From an uncultured Lachnospiraceae bacterium (GTDB lineage: Bacteria > Bacillota > Clostridia > Lachnospirales > Lachnospiraceae): a stretch of 22,425 nucleotides of DNA. The notes under the pieces are model-generated. The model worked only from the letters and a program-made list of their open reading frames with translations, had not been told where the DNA came from and did no database searches. The stretch is from positions 1-22,425 of the forward strand of contig CAJUKV010000049.1 in the NCBI GenBank assembly GCA_910587305.1. Direction: 5' to 3'. Numbering within the stretch: position 1 is the first letter of the stretch; each line of letters starts with the position of its first letter. Shown piece after piece: positions 14,762-21,675 of the stretch. A program made the position numbers and the translations under genes.

Positions 14762-15454
14762 ATGGCAAACATTTTAATTGTAGAAGACGAAAAGAATATG
14801 CAGAACATCATTTCCGAATACATGCACAGGGGCGGCCATACCTGCTTTACCGCTGACGACGGCGTGGACGCCCTTATGTTATTGAAAAATAATCCTATGG
14901 ATTTGATGATACTGGATATTATGATGCCCCATCTTGACGGCTTTTGTGTATGTAAAATGGTAAGAGAAATAAGTGGCCTGCCAATTATCATGCTGACCGC
15001 CAAGAGCGATGAAGAAGATAAACTAAAAGGCTACGAATATGGCGCTGACGATTATATGACGAAACCCTTCAGCCCGAAAATACTACTTGCAAAGACAAAC
15101 GCCCTTCTGCGCCGCATATCCGTAACTTCCACAGATTCGGAAAGCCATGCGCCGGGAAAAATGCTCAGCGCAGGAAAAATAACCATAAACCCCGCCGCGC
15201 ATAAAGTGTACTTAGACGGTACGGAAATTACTCTCACCCACAAGGAATATGAACTGCTGTATTTCTTTCTGTCCAATCCTGAACAGGTATTTTCACGGGA
15301 ACAGCTCTTAAACCGTATTTGGGGATATGACTTTGAGGGGAATACGCGAACGGTAGACACCCATATCAAAACTTTGCGGCAAAAATTGGGCGGCGAAGGG
15401 AAATCCATTGTAACGCTTATCCGTTCCGGGTATAAATTTGAGGTAGCAAAATGA
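14762..15454 (+). CDS. OmpR/PhoB-type response regulator (230 aa)
   Basis: The receiver domain (1-120) has the acidic pocket VEDE (E8, D9), phosphoacceptor D52 in LMILDIMMP, T79 in LTAKSD and K101 in YMTKPFSP. The C-terminal winged helix (about 140-228) has LTHKEYELLYFFLSNPEQVF, then RTVDTHIKTLRQKLG and the wing IRSGYKFEV, typical of OmpR-type DNA binders. AAAGGA upstream and the position of the first strand favour ATG 14762 over 14711. It overlaps the sensor kinase gene by four bases (ATGA), so the two are co-translated. Its natural target is presumably the transporter operon downstream, now broken. Confidence 0.9.
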   Translation: MANILIVEDEKNMQNIISEYMHRGGHTCFTADDGVDALMLLKNNPMDLMILDIMMPHLDGFCVCKMVREISGLPIIMLTAKSDEEDKLKGYEYGADDYMTKPFSPKILLAKTNALLRRISVTSTDSESHAPGKMLSAGKITINPAAHKVYLDGTEITLTHKEYELLYFFLSNPEQVFSREQLLNRIWGYDFEGNTRTVDTHIKTLRQKLGGEGKSIVTLIRSGYKFEVAK

Positions 15455-16521
15455 AAGAACAATTTTCACTCCGCACGGTACGTAAAAAAATTATCATGAT
15501 TTCAAAGATTGCAGGGATTGCTTTGATTGCTTCATACCTTATTTCAACACGGTTACCTTTGGAAGAGGATATTTCTTTTCTACTATGGATCCTCTTTGTT
15601 GTTTTACTGACCCTTCTGATGGACTATTTATTGGGAAGATTTATTTCAAATCCAATCAGCCAAATTTGTGAAATGGCGTACAGAGCGGCAAGGTTAGACT
15701 TTTCCCAGCCTTGCAGGATAACATCAAAGGACGAATTTGGCGAGCTTGCAGAGAATCTTAACAAAATGTCCGAAAATCTGCAGGATACGCTTGAAAAACT
15801 GGAAAAAGCAAATATTCGGCTTGAAAAAGATGTGCGACAGGAAAGAAAACTTTTGGGGGAAAGAAAGGAATTAACGGACCGGCTTTCCCATGAAATGAAA
15901 ACGCCTATAGGCGTTATCCGCGCTTATGCGGAGGGAATACAGGACGAGACAGACGAAGAAAAAAGACAGAAATACGCTGAAATCATCATTTCCGAAACAG
16001 AAAGAATGGGTATGCTTATCGAGACATTGTTGGATTTGTCCGCATTGGAAAACGGAGCCGTACTATTGATGCCGGAACGGTTTGACTTCGTAGAATTTGT
16101 AGAAACCATAGCAGGACGGTTATTAATCGATATGCCCGAAACCGATTTTGAATTACGGTACGAACTTCCGGAGCATAAAGTTTTTGTTTATACGGACAAA
16201 CAGCGTATGGAGCAGGTCTTAAACAATTTCATTGTCAACGCAAAAAAGAATGTATCTCCCAAAGGCATTTTACGCTTATCCTTAGTCGAACAGGAAAATA
16301 TGCTTCATTTTTCCGTCTACAATCAGGGCGCCTTCATACCGCCGGAAAAGCTGCCTAAAATATGGGAAAAATTTTACCGTGATAAAAATGTGAAATATAA
16401 TGGTTCGGGATTGGGCCTTGCCATTGCTGCGCAAATTTTATCCATGCAAAATTTCGCATATGGAGCGGAAAATGTATCAGATGGCGTCCGGTTTTTCTTC
16501 TCTATCCCTGTCGTAAAATAA
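15451..16521 (+). CDS. Short-sensor histidine kinase (356 aa)
   Basis: Two transmembrane helices (about 16-33 and 41-60) are separated by fewer than ten external residues, so there is no room for an extracellular sensor. Such intramembrane-sensing kinases usually depend on a partner transporter for input. HAMP-like linker about 62-115, coiled coil, then the H-box LSHEMKTPIG with H147 as phosphoacceptor, N-box VLNNFIVNAKKN (256-267), F-box IWEKFYRD and G-box NGSGLGLAIA (317-326). All key residues are present. The start overlaps the response regulator stop, and a strong terminator follows. The neighbouring ABC transporter is decayed, so the kinase may have lost its sensing partner (inference). 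Confidence 0.9.
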   Translation: MKEQFSLRTVRKKIIMISKIAGIALIASYLISTRLPLEEDISFLLWILFVVLLTLLMDYLLGRFISNPISQICEMAYRAARLDFSQPCRITSKDEFGELAENLNKMSENLQDTLEKLEKANIRLEKDVRQERKLLGERKELTDRLSHEMKTPIGVIRAYAEGIQDETDEEKRQKYAEIIISETERMGMLIETLLDLSALENGAVLLMPERFDFVEFVETIAGRLLIDMPETDFELRYELPEHKVFVYTDKQRMEQVLNNFIVNAKKNVSPKGILRLSLVEQENMLHFSVYNQGAFIPPEKLPKIWEKFYRDKNVKYNGSGLGLAIAAQILSMQNFAYGAENVSDGVRFFFSIPVVK

Positions 16522-16535
16522 TGTTTTCTTTATAG

Positions 16536-16575
16536 ACGGCTATTCCTTTTGAAATAAAAGGAAAGCCGTTTTTTT
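16536..16575 (+). terminator. Intrinsic terminator after two-component operon
   Basis: ACGGCT-(bulged A)-TTCCTTTT pairs with AAAAGGAA-AGCCGT around a 5-base loop and is followed by six T's. It starts 14 bases after the kinase stop. Confidence 0.9.
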
Positions 16576-16724
16576 CTGCGTTCTTCAGCAAATTTCAAGT
16601 TTGCAAAGAAAATCTCGCAATCAAATACAGTTACATTTTTTCACACCAATTTCACGGGGACCACACTTTGATTTTACCTCATTATTTTATTTTAATAACA
16701 ACAACCGCCAAGGAGGAATGGTAT

Positions 16725-16882
16725 ATGTTTTTAGGAGTCGAATGGTTTTGGTGGCTGGTGATTGCGGCAATACTGGTGTTTCTATTCCTTTTAAAATCAA
16801 ATTTATGAAATGGCAGAACAAGCGTCGGCAGGAAAAGAAAAACAGCCAGAGAGGAAAATGGGGGGATGAAGTTTTGAAGTAA
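16725..16882 (+). pseudogene. Small membrane protein of the ABC operon, frameshifted
   Basis: AAGGAGG eight bases upstream of ATG 16725 opens MFLGVEWFWWLVIAAILV, an aromatic-rich transmembrane start. In this frame the protein ends after 27 codons at TGA 16806-16808. The next frame carries the expected amphipathic tail (SIPFKIKFMKWQNKRRQEKK ... GKWGDEVLK) to TAA at 16882. Adding one base near 16780 would join them into a 52-residue protein with one membrane helix and a basic cytoplasmic tail, a layout I associate with small proteins in clostridial ABC operons. The C-terminal codons run into repeat copy C. Confidence 0.55.
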
Positions 16883-16947
16883 ACTTCCAAACTACTTATT
16901 AATGGCAGTACCGCAGGCACAGCTTGCGGTATGCAGGAGGTATATAA
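16869..16947 (+). repeat. Two-hairpin leader repeat, copy C (before ABC ATPase)
   Basis: Same element and orientation as copies A and B, slightly diverged: the first arm is AAGTTTTGAAGT (one mismatch), the spacer has AATGGCAG instead of GGTGGCAG, and the second palindrome is TACCGCAGGC-ACA-GCTTGCGGTA. It ends GGAGGTATATAA directly before ATG 16948 and so supplies a canonical ribosome site. Its left end overlaps the last codons of the small membrane protein. Confidence 0.8.
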
Positions 16948-17566
16948 ATGATTGAAGTCAAAAATCTGACATTTTCTTATGGAAAGGATACGCAAGCCCT
17001 TCGTGGTTTAAATTTTACGGTAGGTAATGGTGAAATTTTTGGATTTCTGGGGCCGAATGGTTCCGGCAAGTAGACGACACAAAAAATCCTCACCGGAATT
17101 TTAAAAGGGATGCGGCAACGTGTGAGTATGGCAAAGGTTGTTGTAACCAACCCCAAACTATTATTTTTGGATGAACCGACTAGCGGACTTGACCCGTCCG
17201 GCGCCGTTTTGTTCCGCAAGATTATAGAGAAAGAACGCAGGAAAGGCACCACGGTATTTTTAACCACGCATAATATGCTGGATGCTGATCTGTTATGTGA
17301 TAAGGTTGCTTTTATCTCAAACGGAAATATTGTGGCGTTGGACACTCCCGAAAGATTGAAAGAGAAAAACAGCAGCCACCGTGTTACAATCAGTTACCTG
17401 TATCAGGGAAAAGGAAAAAACAATTGACTCCCCGGAATTAGAGGAAGGCATTCCTTTTCCCCATGATAAAATCATCAGTATCCATTCGGAAGAACCGACT
17501 TTAGAGGATATGTTTATTCAATATACGGGAAGGGGGTTATCCGTGTTCATGCAGTCCTTCCATTAA
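16948..17566 (+). pseudogene. ABC transporter ATPase, three inactivating lesions
   Basis: The opening MIEVKNLTFSYGKDTQALRG and GFLGPNGSGK are a standard ABC ATPase N-terminus. TAG at 17071-17073 replaces the Ser codon inside Walker A (GPNGSGK-stop-TT). About 85-90 residues are then missing: KILTGILKG runs straight into MRQRVSMAK, so the Q-loop, most of the helical domain and the start of the LSGG signature are gone. Walker B LLFLDEPTSGLDP and the His switch FLTTHNM remain. Near 17410 the frame ends (QGKGKNN) and the expected C-terminus (SEEPTLEDMFIQYTGRGL) continues in another frame to 17566. The product cannot be functional. Confidence 0.9.
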
Positions 17567-18018
17567 AAAAGAGCTTATTTATCCTGTCAAAAATAACCAT
17601 TTTTCTACTGTCGGATTTCCTATTTGCAGTATTGATGACGGTATGCAACGTGGGCTTTATCAGCGCAGTTCCTATTTTACCCGCCGTGTTAGTGCAGACT
17701 GCAATTTTGTCCCTTATTATGGCACTGACCGGTTTCGGCTGTACAATGCTGCTAAAAGATTTCAAACAGTTTTCACTTGCCTATCTGGTAATTGCCATTT
17801 TTGTAGCGACGCCTGTCTTTTTAGCGGCGAATACTTCCATAAAAATAACATGGATAGGCTGGCGTCCCTTCTATCAAATTTATATGGGGCTGAAAAACGC
17901 TTATTTGGGGACACCTGTCACAACTCCGATTTATTATATTTGTTCCGCTTGTGGAATTGCCACCCTGTTTTTATTGATTCAAGTTGTATTTCGTAAGGAA
18001 ATGGGAATGGAGGGCTGA
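17557..18018 (+). pseudogene. ABC-2-type permease 1, C-terminal remnant
   Basis: From 17563 the frame reads LKKSLFILSKITIFLLSDFL and continues through several hydrophobic helices (PILPAVLVQTAILSLIMALT, FSLAYLVIAIFVATPVFLAA, YYICSACGIATLFLLIQVVF) to a stop at 18018. About 150 residues remain, against the 230-250 usual for such permeases, and there is no ribosome site or start in frame. A possible original start at 17549 is in another frame. The N-terminal half seems to be deleted. It would have been the first of two membrane subunits of the exporter. Confidence 0.7.
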
Positions 18019-18021
18019 TGG

Positions 18022-18633
18022 ATGAAGGGATTGGTTTACCAGCTTAAAGGTATCCTGAAAGACAAATTTTGAATTATGTCTTTTCCCTTGCCGCTTATAG
18101 TTGCTTTTGTCCTAAATTTTGTGGGAACCATTGACCTTTCCACGCTGAGCGAATACCATTTTGGCGTATTGCAGAATAATCTGTCCCCGCAGACCGTTTC
18201 CTGGTTAGAACAGCATGGCTCCGTAACCGAATATAAAACACAAAAAGACTTGACTGACGCTGTCAATGAACCTTCTACAAACTTAATAGGTGTGGAAGCC
18301 GATAGCGACGGTATCAAAACAATGTTTTCCAAAAGCCTTATGGTGGGAGTCGTTTATATCAAGATAATATTGATCGTATTTATTGCCGTACCGCTACTAT
18401 CCTGTTTATTAGGGGCGGACGGGTTCGCTTTGATATTCTGCTATCTTATTCCCTCTAATGCAACCTTTGAAGGAATTATGAGTTTGGCAGAAGGTACTGA
18501 ACAAACGATTATAAAAGATATATTTATTCTTATGGCACATTGCCTTGTTTGGTTTGTGCTTTATCTGTCAATTGTTAAACATCAAAAAAGAATGAATAAA
18601 ATCAGCCTTAAGCATTATCTCTCATTACTCTGA
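18022..18633 (+). pseudogene. ABC-2-type permease 2 with in-frame stop
   Basis: ATG 18022 opens MKGLVYQLKGILKDKF and meets TGA at 18070-18072 (CGA to TGA would be a single transition). The same frame continues through a membrane helix (PLIVAFVLNFVG), an external domain (LSPQTVSWLEQHGS, VTEYKTQKDLTDAVN), then directly into further helices (LMVGVVYIKIILIVFIAVPL) and ends at 18633. The abrupt change after GIKTMFSK suggests that a middle segment has also been lost. Its last 19 bases overlap the end of the convergent isoprenoid-synthase-like gene. Confidence 0.75.
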
Positions 18634-19613
18634 ACAGCAACTCGTACGGGTTCAAACCAATTCCAAATATGTACTGCCAGGAAACAAAAGAAAGGCTCAT
18701 CTACATAATTTCTAAGTTTTCTTAATGTACTTTCCAATTCTTTGGCTGCCCTATTCATATTTTTAAACACATTTGCTAATCTTTCCTCAAAGGAACCGAA
18801 TGTCTCTTTGTCAGCGCAATAAATAAGCAGAGAATTTTTACGTCCGGTTTTGATATCATCGATAAAATCACATAAATCATCCACCAGCCAAAACACTTTT
18901 CCAAGTAATTCTGCAGCAAGAACAGAAGTTTCATTATTATTTCCATATAAGGAAACTATAAAAGCTACCTTTTCAAATTCAATTGATTTATCCACTAATA
19001 ATGAGAGGTTTTTTCCCTTTAAATCTTCTGAAAAATCAATCTTTGATTTGTACATATATATCTCCGATTGAAATGCTTTCCGGAGAGTTTTTTTCAATAT
19101 TTCCTTACTAAAAAACACATCATCCTTCTGCATGTGCATGTAATTTAAAAATCCCGATAGCAGCCTGTCCAGCTCAGGGAACTCCCCTTTACTATCCGTC
19201 TGTCTCAAAAGAAGATTGCTTTTTTTGCATACATACTTCTTTTGTTTTTCTGAAAAACGTGTCGAATCTAATATACAATCAGCCATCACACAAAACTTTA
19301 CAAGATAGGAAGCTGCAAGGATTGCCTCATCATTTGTCTTTTCAAGAAAACACTTTTGCCATAAATATAATTGAGCATAATTTACATTCATATCAATATT
19401 ATATTTTTCATGGATCTGTAAAAGCAATTCATTGAGTTCATCGTAGTCTCTTCTGCCCGGTGCAACAATTTCCTTTGATACATCAAGCCTGGAGCAGTAC
19501 TCAAACATTTCTTTATACTTCATTAAAACTTCGTCATAAAGAAATAAATAAAAATTCTTTGGTGAGACAGCATCAAATTCTATCTCTTTTGCATTTGCTA
19601 ACATAGTTTTCAT
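18615..19613 (-). CDS. Class I isoprenoid-synthase-like protein in RiPP cluster (332 aa)
   Basis: An all-alpha protein. A possible first Asp-rich motif is D112-x3-D116 (MADCILDS) and the second is DDLCDFIDD at 245-253, followed by the basic GRKNSLLIY. Two such motifs about 130 residues apart on helices are the metal/diphosphate-binding pattern of trans-prenyltransferases and class I terpene synthases. The region between is helical and Lys-rich. ATG 19613 has AGCAGG just upstream and lies 41 bases inside the end of the radical SAM gene, indicating one transcript. Role options: a prenyl donor or terpenoid synthase, a peptide prenyltransferase, or a fold reused without catalysis. Fold assignment is probable; activity is unknown. 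Confidence 0.65.
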   Translation of the reverse strand: MKTMLANAKEIEFDAVSPKNFYLFLYDEVLMKYKEMFEYCSRLDVSKEIVAPGRRDYDELNELLLQIHEKYNIDMNVNYAQLYLWQKCFLEKTNDEAILAASYLVKFCVMADCILDSTRFSEKQKKYVCKKSNLLLRQTDSKGEFPELDRLLSGFLNYMHMQKDDVFFSKEILKKTLRKAFQSEIYMYKSKIDFSEDLKGKNLSLLVDKSIEFEKVAFIVSLYGNNNETSVLAAELLGKVFWLVDDLCDFIDDIKTGRKNSLLIYCADKETFGSFEERLANVFKNMNRAAKELESTLRKLRNYVDEPFFCFLAVHIWNWFEPVRVAVQSNER

Positions 19614-20931
19614 ATACCTGCTTAATGTTTAAAATCGCTTTTTTCTTTTTTGCTTTTAAGAATAAATCATAACAATACAGTTGTGGATCACATTTTTTCA
19701 GGCGAAGGCAAGAAGGATAAAAGGAACATTTCCGGCAATTTGGCAGTGTTTCCCTTTCTTTCCAATACGTTACCTGCTTCTTGTCTGTGACCCCACGATT
19801 CAAGTCTCCAACTAAATGTTCAAAAGAATAGTGTTCACATTTTCCAAGAAGCCCTTGGGGATTAATCAAGACAGAAGCATCATCGTTTGCCATACATTGA
19901 CATCTTTTTAAAGATAAAAGTTCTCCGCTGCCTGTAAAGAGTCCAGATTTATAAATTCTTTCTTCCAGCAATTCCTGTGCAGATAAAAGCTTTTGAAGTT
20001 CGCTTTGATTAAAATGAACCGGTTCAAAACCACAATCATTAAACAGCAGATGACTATATACATTCAAATGTTGCTTGTCCGAAAAATAATCCGACAATTG
20101 TGTAACCAGCTCCATCAAATCTTCATAATTATGAGAACCGAGATTTAAACGAATATCAACACTAATATCTTTATCCAACAAAAGCTTAATATTTCTTAAC
20201 ACCCTTTGGAACGGATTGTCTAATACCGACTTATAAGCTTTTACTTTGTTATATATTTCTTCTGTTCCATCTAAAGTAATCTGGATATGTTTCAGTTTCC
20301 ATTCTTCCGCAGCCAAATAAACCATTTTCTCATCAAAGAGGTATCCGTTACTAACCATCCGTGAGGAATACTTGATATTTCTTTCTCGCAGTTCTTTACA
20401 AATCTGCGTAATTCTATTTGCTCCAATCAATGGTTCTCCTCCAAACCATCGAATACGGACCGGTTTTCCACCATTGTGAGCCTCAATAAAAGAAACTACT
20501 TTTGATGCAGTCTCTTTGGTCATAAAAATATGCGGGTCTCCGCATTCATAACAATAGAAACACCGGGCATTGCATGCACTAGTTGGCAAGATTGTGTAAT
20601 TGACTATGTCACCTTTCTTATTCAGAAGAAGTAATATTTTACGTAAATTTTCTACTATCTGTACTGCGTCCATCTCTTCAGGAACAAGAAAATGCTTTTG
20701 TATTAGTTCGTTCATCCATGGCTCATACAATGCAGGCATCGTCTTCAATCGTTTTGTCTCATTTTTGTCCAGCAATATCAGTTCTCCGGATATTGTATTT
20801 AAAACAAGCATCCCATCCTCACAGACTAATTGAATTGAATAGCATAACATACAGTATTTTTTTTCAGGATCCGGTTCTTTATTTCCCCAAATTTTGGAAA
20901 TATCTCTTCTTGCTTCACTTATAACTATCAT
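19573..20931 (-). CDS. Radical SAM/SPASM peptide maturase (452 aa)
   Basis: Residues 1-105 are an N-terminal recognition-type domain (MLVLNTISGELILLDKNE). The radical SAM core starts with CNARCFYC (C120, C124, C127) binding the 4Fe-4S cluster, and GGEP at 164-167 contacts S-adenosylmethionine. The C-terminal SPASM region holds eight Cys (344, 346, 365, 399, 402, 408, 414, 420), including PNCRKCSFYPSC and LKKCDPQLYC, enough for two auxiliary clusters. This layout is that of enzymes that install thioether or C-C cross-links in ribosomal peptides. AGGAGG at the end of the PqqD-like gene serves its start. It is flanked by PqqD-like and isoprenoid-synthase-like genes and preceded by a Cys-containing precursor, so it is the maturase of that peptide (inference from context). 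Confidence 0.92.
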   Translation of the reverse strand: MIVISEARRDISKIWGNKEPDPEKKYCMLCYSIQLVCEDGMLVLNTISGELILLDKNETKRLKTMPALYEPWMNELIQKHFLVPEEMDAVQIVENLRKILLLLNKKGDIVNYTILPTSACNARCFYCYECGDPHIFMTKETASKVVSFIEAHNGGKPVRIRWFGGEPLIGANRITQICKELRERNIKYSSRMVSNGYLFDEKMVYLAAEEWKLKHIQITLDGTEEIYNKVKAYKSVLDNPFQRVLRNIKLLLDKDISVDIRLNLGSHNYEDLMELVTQLSDYFSDKQHLNVYSHLLFNDCGFEPVHFNQSELQKLLSAQELLEERIYKSGLFTGSGELLSLKRCQCMANDDASVLINPQGLLGKCEHYSFEHLVGDLNRGVTDKKQVTYWKERETLPNCRKCSFYPSCLRLKKCDPQLYCYDLFLKAKKKKAILNIKQVYENYVSKCKRDRI

Positions 20932-20946
20932 TTATCTTTCTGCCTC

Positions 20947-21210
20947 CTATGCAAGAATCAACTCTGCCTTTTTCAATATGTCAAGTGTTTTCTCTACAAA
21001 CTCTCTGATAATATCTTCTGATTCATTTGGATATCTTTTAGTTAAATCTGCAATAACAATGCTTATCTCTGTTTCGCTGCCCAAAAGTTTAAATATCTCC
21101 ACTGCGCTTTCGTTCATTGATAATATACCACATGGGCAGGTTTCATCTATAGGCACTGCCTTATATTCATCTTCCAGTTCAATTATTTCAAATCGATATT
21201 TTAATTTCAT
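20947..21210 (-). CDS. PqqD-like RiPP recognition protein (87 aa)
   Basis: A stand-alone PqqD-fold protein: N-terminal beta strands (YRFEIIELEDEYKAVPI, then CGILSMNESAVEIFKLL, matching the 'L-N-x-T/S-A-x-x-I-W/F-x-L-L' PqqD signature) and a helical C-terminus (IADLTKRYPNESEDIIREF, VEKTLDILKKAELI). In RiPP pathways such proteins bind the precursor leader and present it to the radical SAM enzyme. Length is usual for the family. ATG 21210 has only a weak ribosome site. The TAG stop is part of TAGGAGG, which serves the radical SAM gene 15 bases on, so translation is probably coupled. Confidence 0.88.
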   Translation of the reverse strand: MKLKYRFEIIELEDEYKAVPIDETCPCGILSMNESAVEIFKLLGSETEISIVIADLTKRYPNESEDIIREFVEKTLDILKKAELILA

Positions 21211-21234
21211 ACTTCATCAACCATTTGGTCGCTT

Positions 21235-21272
21235 TGTGTCCGCACAAATAGAAATAAACGTGTGCAGACACA
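21235..21272 (-). other. Hairpin upstream of PqqD-like gene
   Basis: TGTGTCTGCACA and TGTGCGGACACA (minus strand) pair over 12 bp with one wobble, around a 14-base loop. The hairpin ends 24 bases before the PqqD-like start. It could stabilise the processed message of the enzyme genes or affect translation. Confidence 0.5.
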
Positions 21273-21396
21273 CAACAGCCTTTCTTATAAAATCTGTTGA
21301 CAGGGAATTCGCATTATAACGCACAGTAGGATGAGTTAAAATTTCGTTCAAGGCTCAAAGCGGTATAGCCAGTGCCGGAACTGCATTTTTAGCATT

Positions 21397-21447
21397 AAAA
21401 AAGCTCTTTATAATTTCTCCGCTACAAAAATTATAAAAAGCTCTTTC
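21397..21447 (-). terminator. Hairpin between precursor and enzyme genes (terminator/attenuator)
   Basis: On the minus strand GAAAGAGCTTTTTATAATTT pairs with AAATTATAAAGAGCTTTTTT over 20 bp (two G-T wobbles and one mismatch) around an 11-base loop. The 3' arm ends in a T run. It starts 29 bases after the precursor stop. In RiPP clusters such a partial terminator lets the precursor be made in excess while some transcripts read through into the enzyme genes. Confidence 0.75.
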
Positions 21448-21475
21448 GGATGTTTTTTATCGCTGATAATAAATT

Positions 21476-21607
21476 TCACCAACTACTATTGGAATCACAG
21501 CCGTCACTGCTACAATCTGTATAACAAGGTCCATCCCAAGCTTCAAATGCAGCCTCTTCTTCGATATCATTGTTTAATACTATCCAACTAATTCTCGGCT
21601 CCTCCAT
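21476..21607 (-). CDS. RiPP precursor peptide with three C-x2-(D/N) units (43 aa)
   Basis: A 43-codon gene directly upstream of the PqqD-like and radical SAM genes. The leader begins MEEPRISWIVLNND, followed by an acidic stretch IEEEAAFEAWDGP. The C-terminal core is CYTDCSSDGCDSNSSW, with Cys at 28, 32 and 37. Each Cys begins a unit C-x-x-D/N (CYTD, CSSD, CDSN), suggesting Cys-to-Asp/Asn thioether links of the ranthipeptide/sactipeptide kind. The start at 21607 is set by AAGGAG six bases upstream; an in-frame ATG at 21613 abuts that site and is unlikely. A consensus promoter lies 40 bases upstream and a strong hairpin follows. I do not recognise the precursor family. Confidence 0.82.
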   Translation of the reverse strand: MEEPRISWIVLNNDIEEEAAFEAWDGPCYTDCSSDGCDSNSSW

Positions 21608-21646
21608 AGCCATCTCCTTCCTACGCTTATTAATCAGATTTTTGAA

Positions 21647-21675
21647 ACTATATCACAAATCATTTGATAAGTCAA
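21647..21675 (-). promoter_or_regulatory. Promoter of RiPP precursor/operon
   Basis: On the minus strand TTGACT (21670-21675) and TATAGT (21647-21652) are spaced by exactly 17 bases. Transcription would start near 21640, giving a leader of about 33 bases. A second, weaker -10-like TATAAT on the same strand lies at 21313-21318, between precursor and enzyme genes, without a good -35. Confidence 0.8.

Noticed and set aside
16601..16724. Upstream extension of the small membrane protein's second frame
   Set aside because: No ribosome site and no protein-like sequence; the real start is ATG 16725 in the first frame, followed by a frameshift.
8203..16947. CRISPR array or insertion-sequence ends as explanation of the three similar repeats
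   Set aside because: Copies are kilobases apart, each abuts a start codon, and there are no spacers, transposase genes or terminal repeats.
17062..17118. Stop-codon recoding in the ABC ATPase
   Set aside because: The stop is accompanied by a large deletion, a frameshift and further broken genes, and other TAG and TGA codons in the window act as normal stops.
21608..21613. Upstream ATG of the RiPP precursor
   Set aside because: It touches the AAGGAG ribosome site with no spacing; the next in-frame ATG has ideal spacing.
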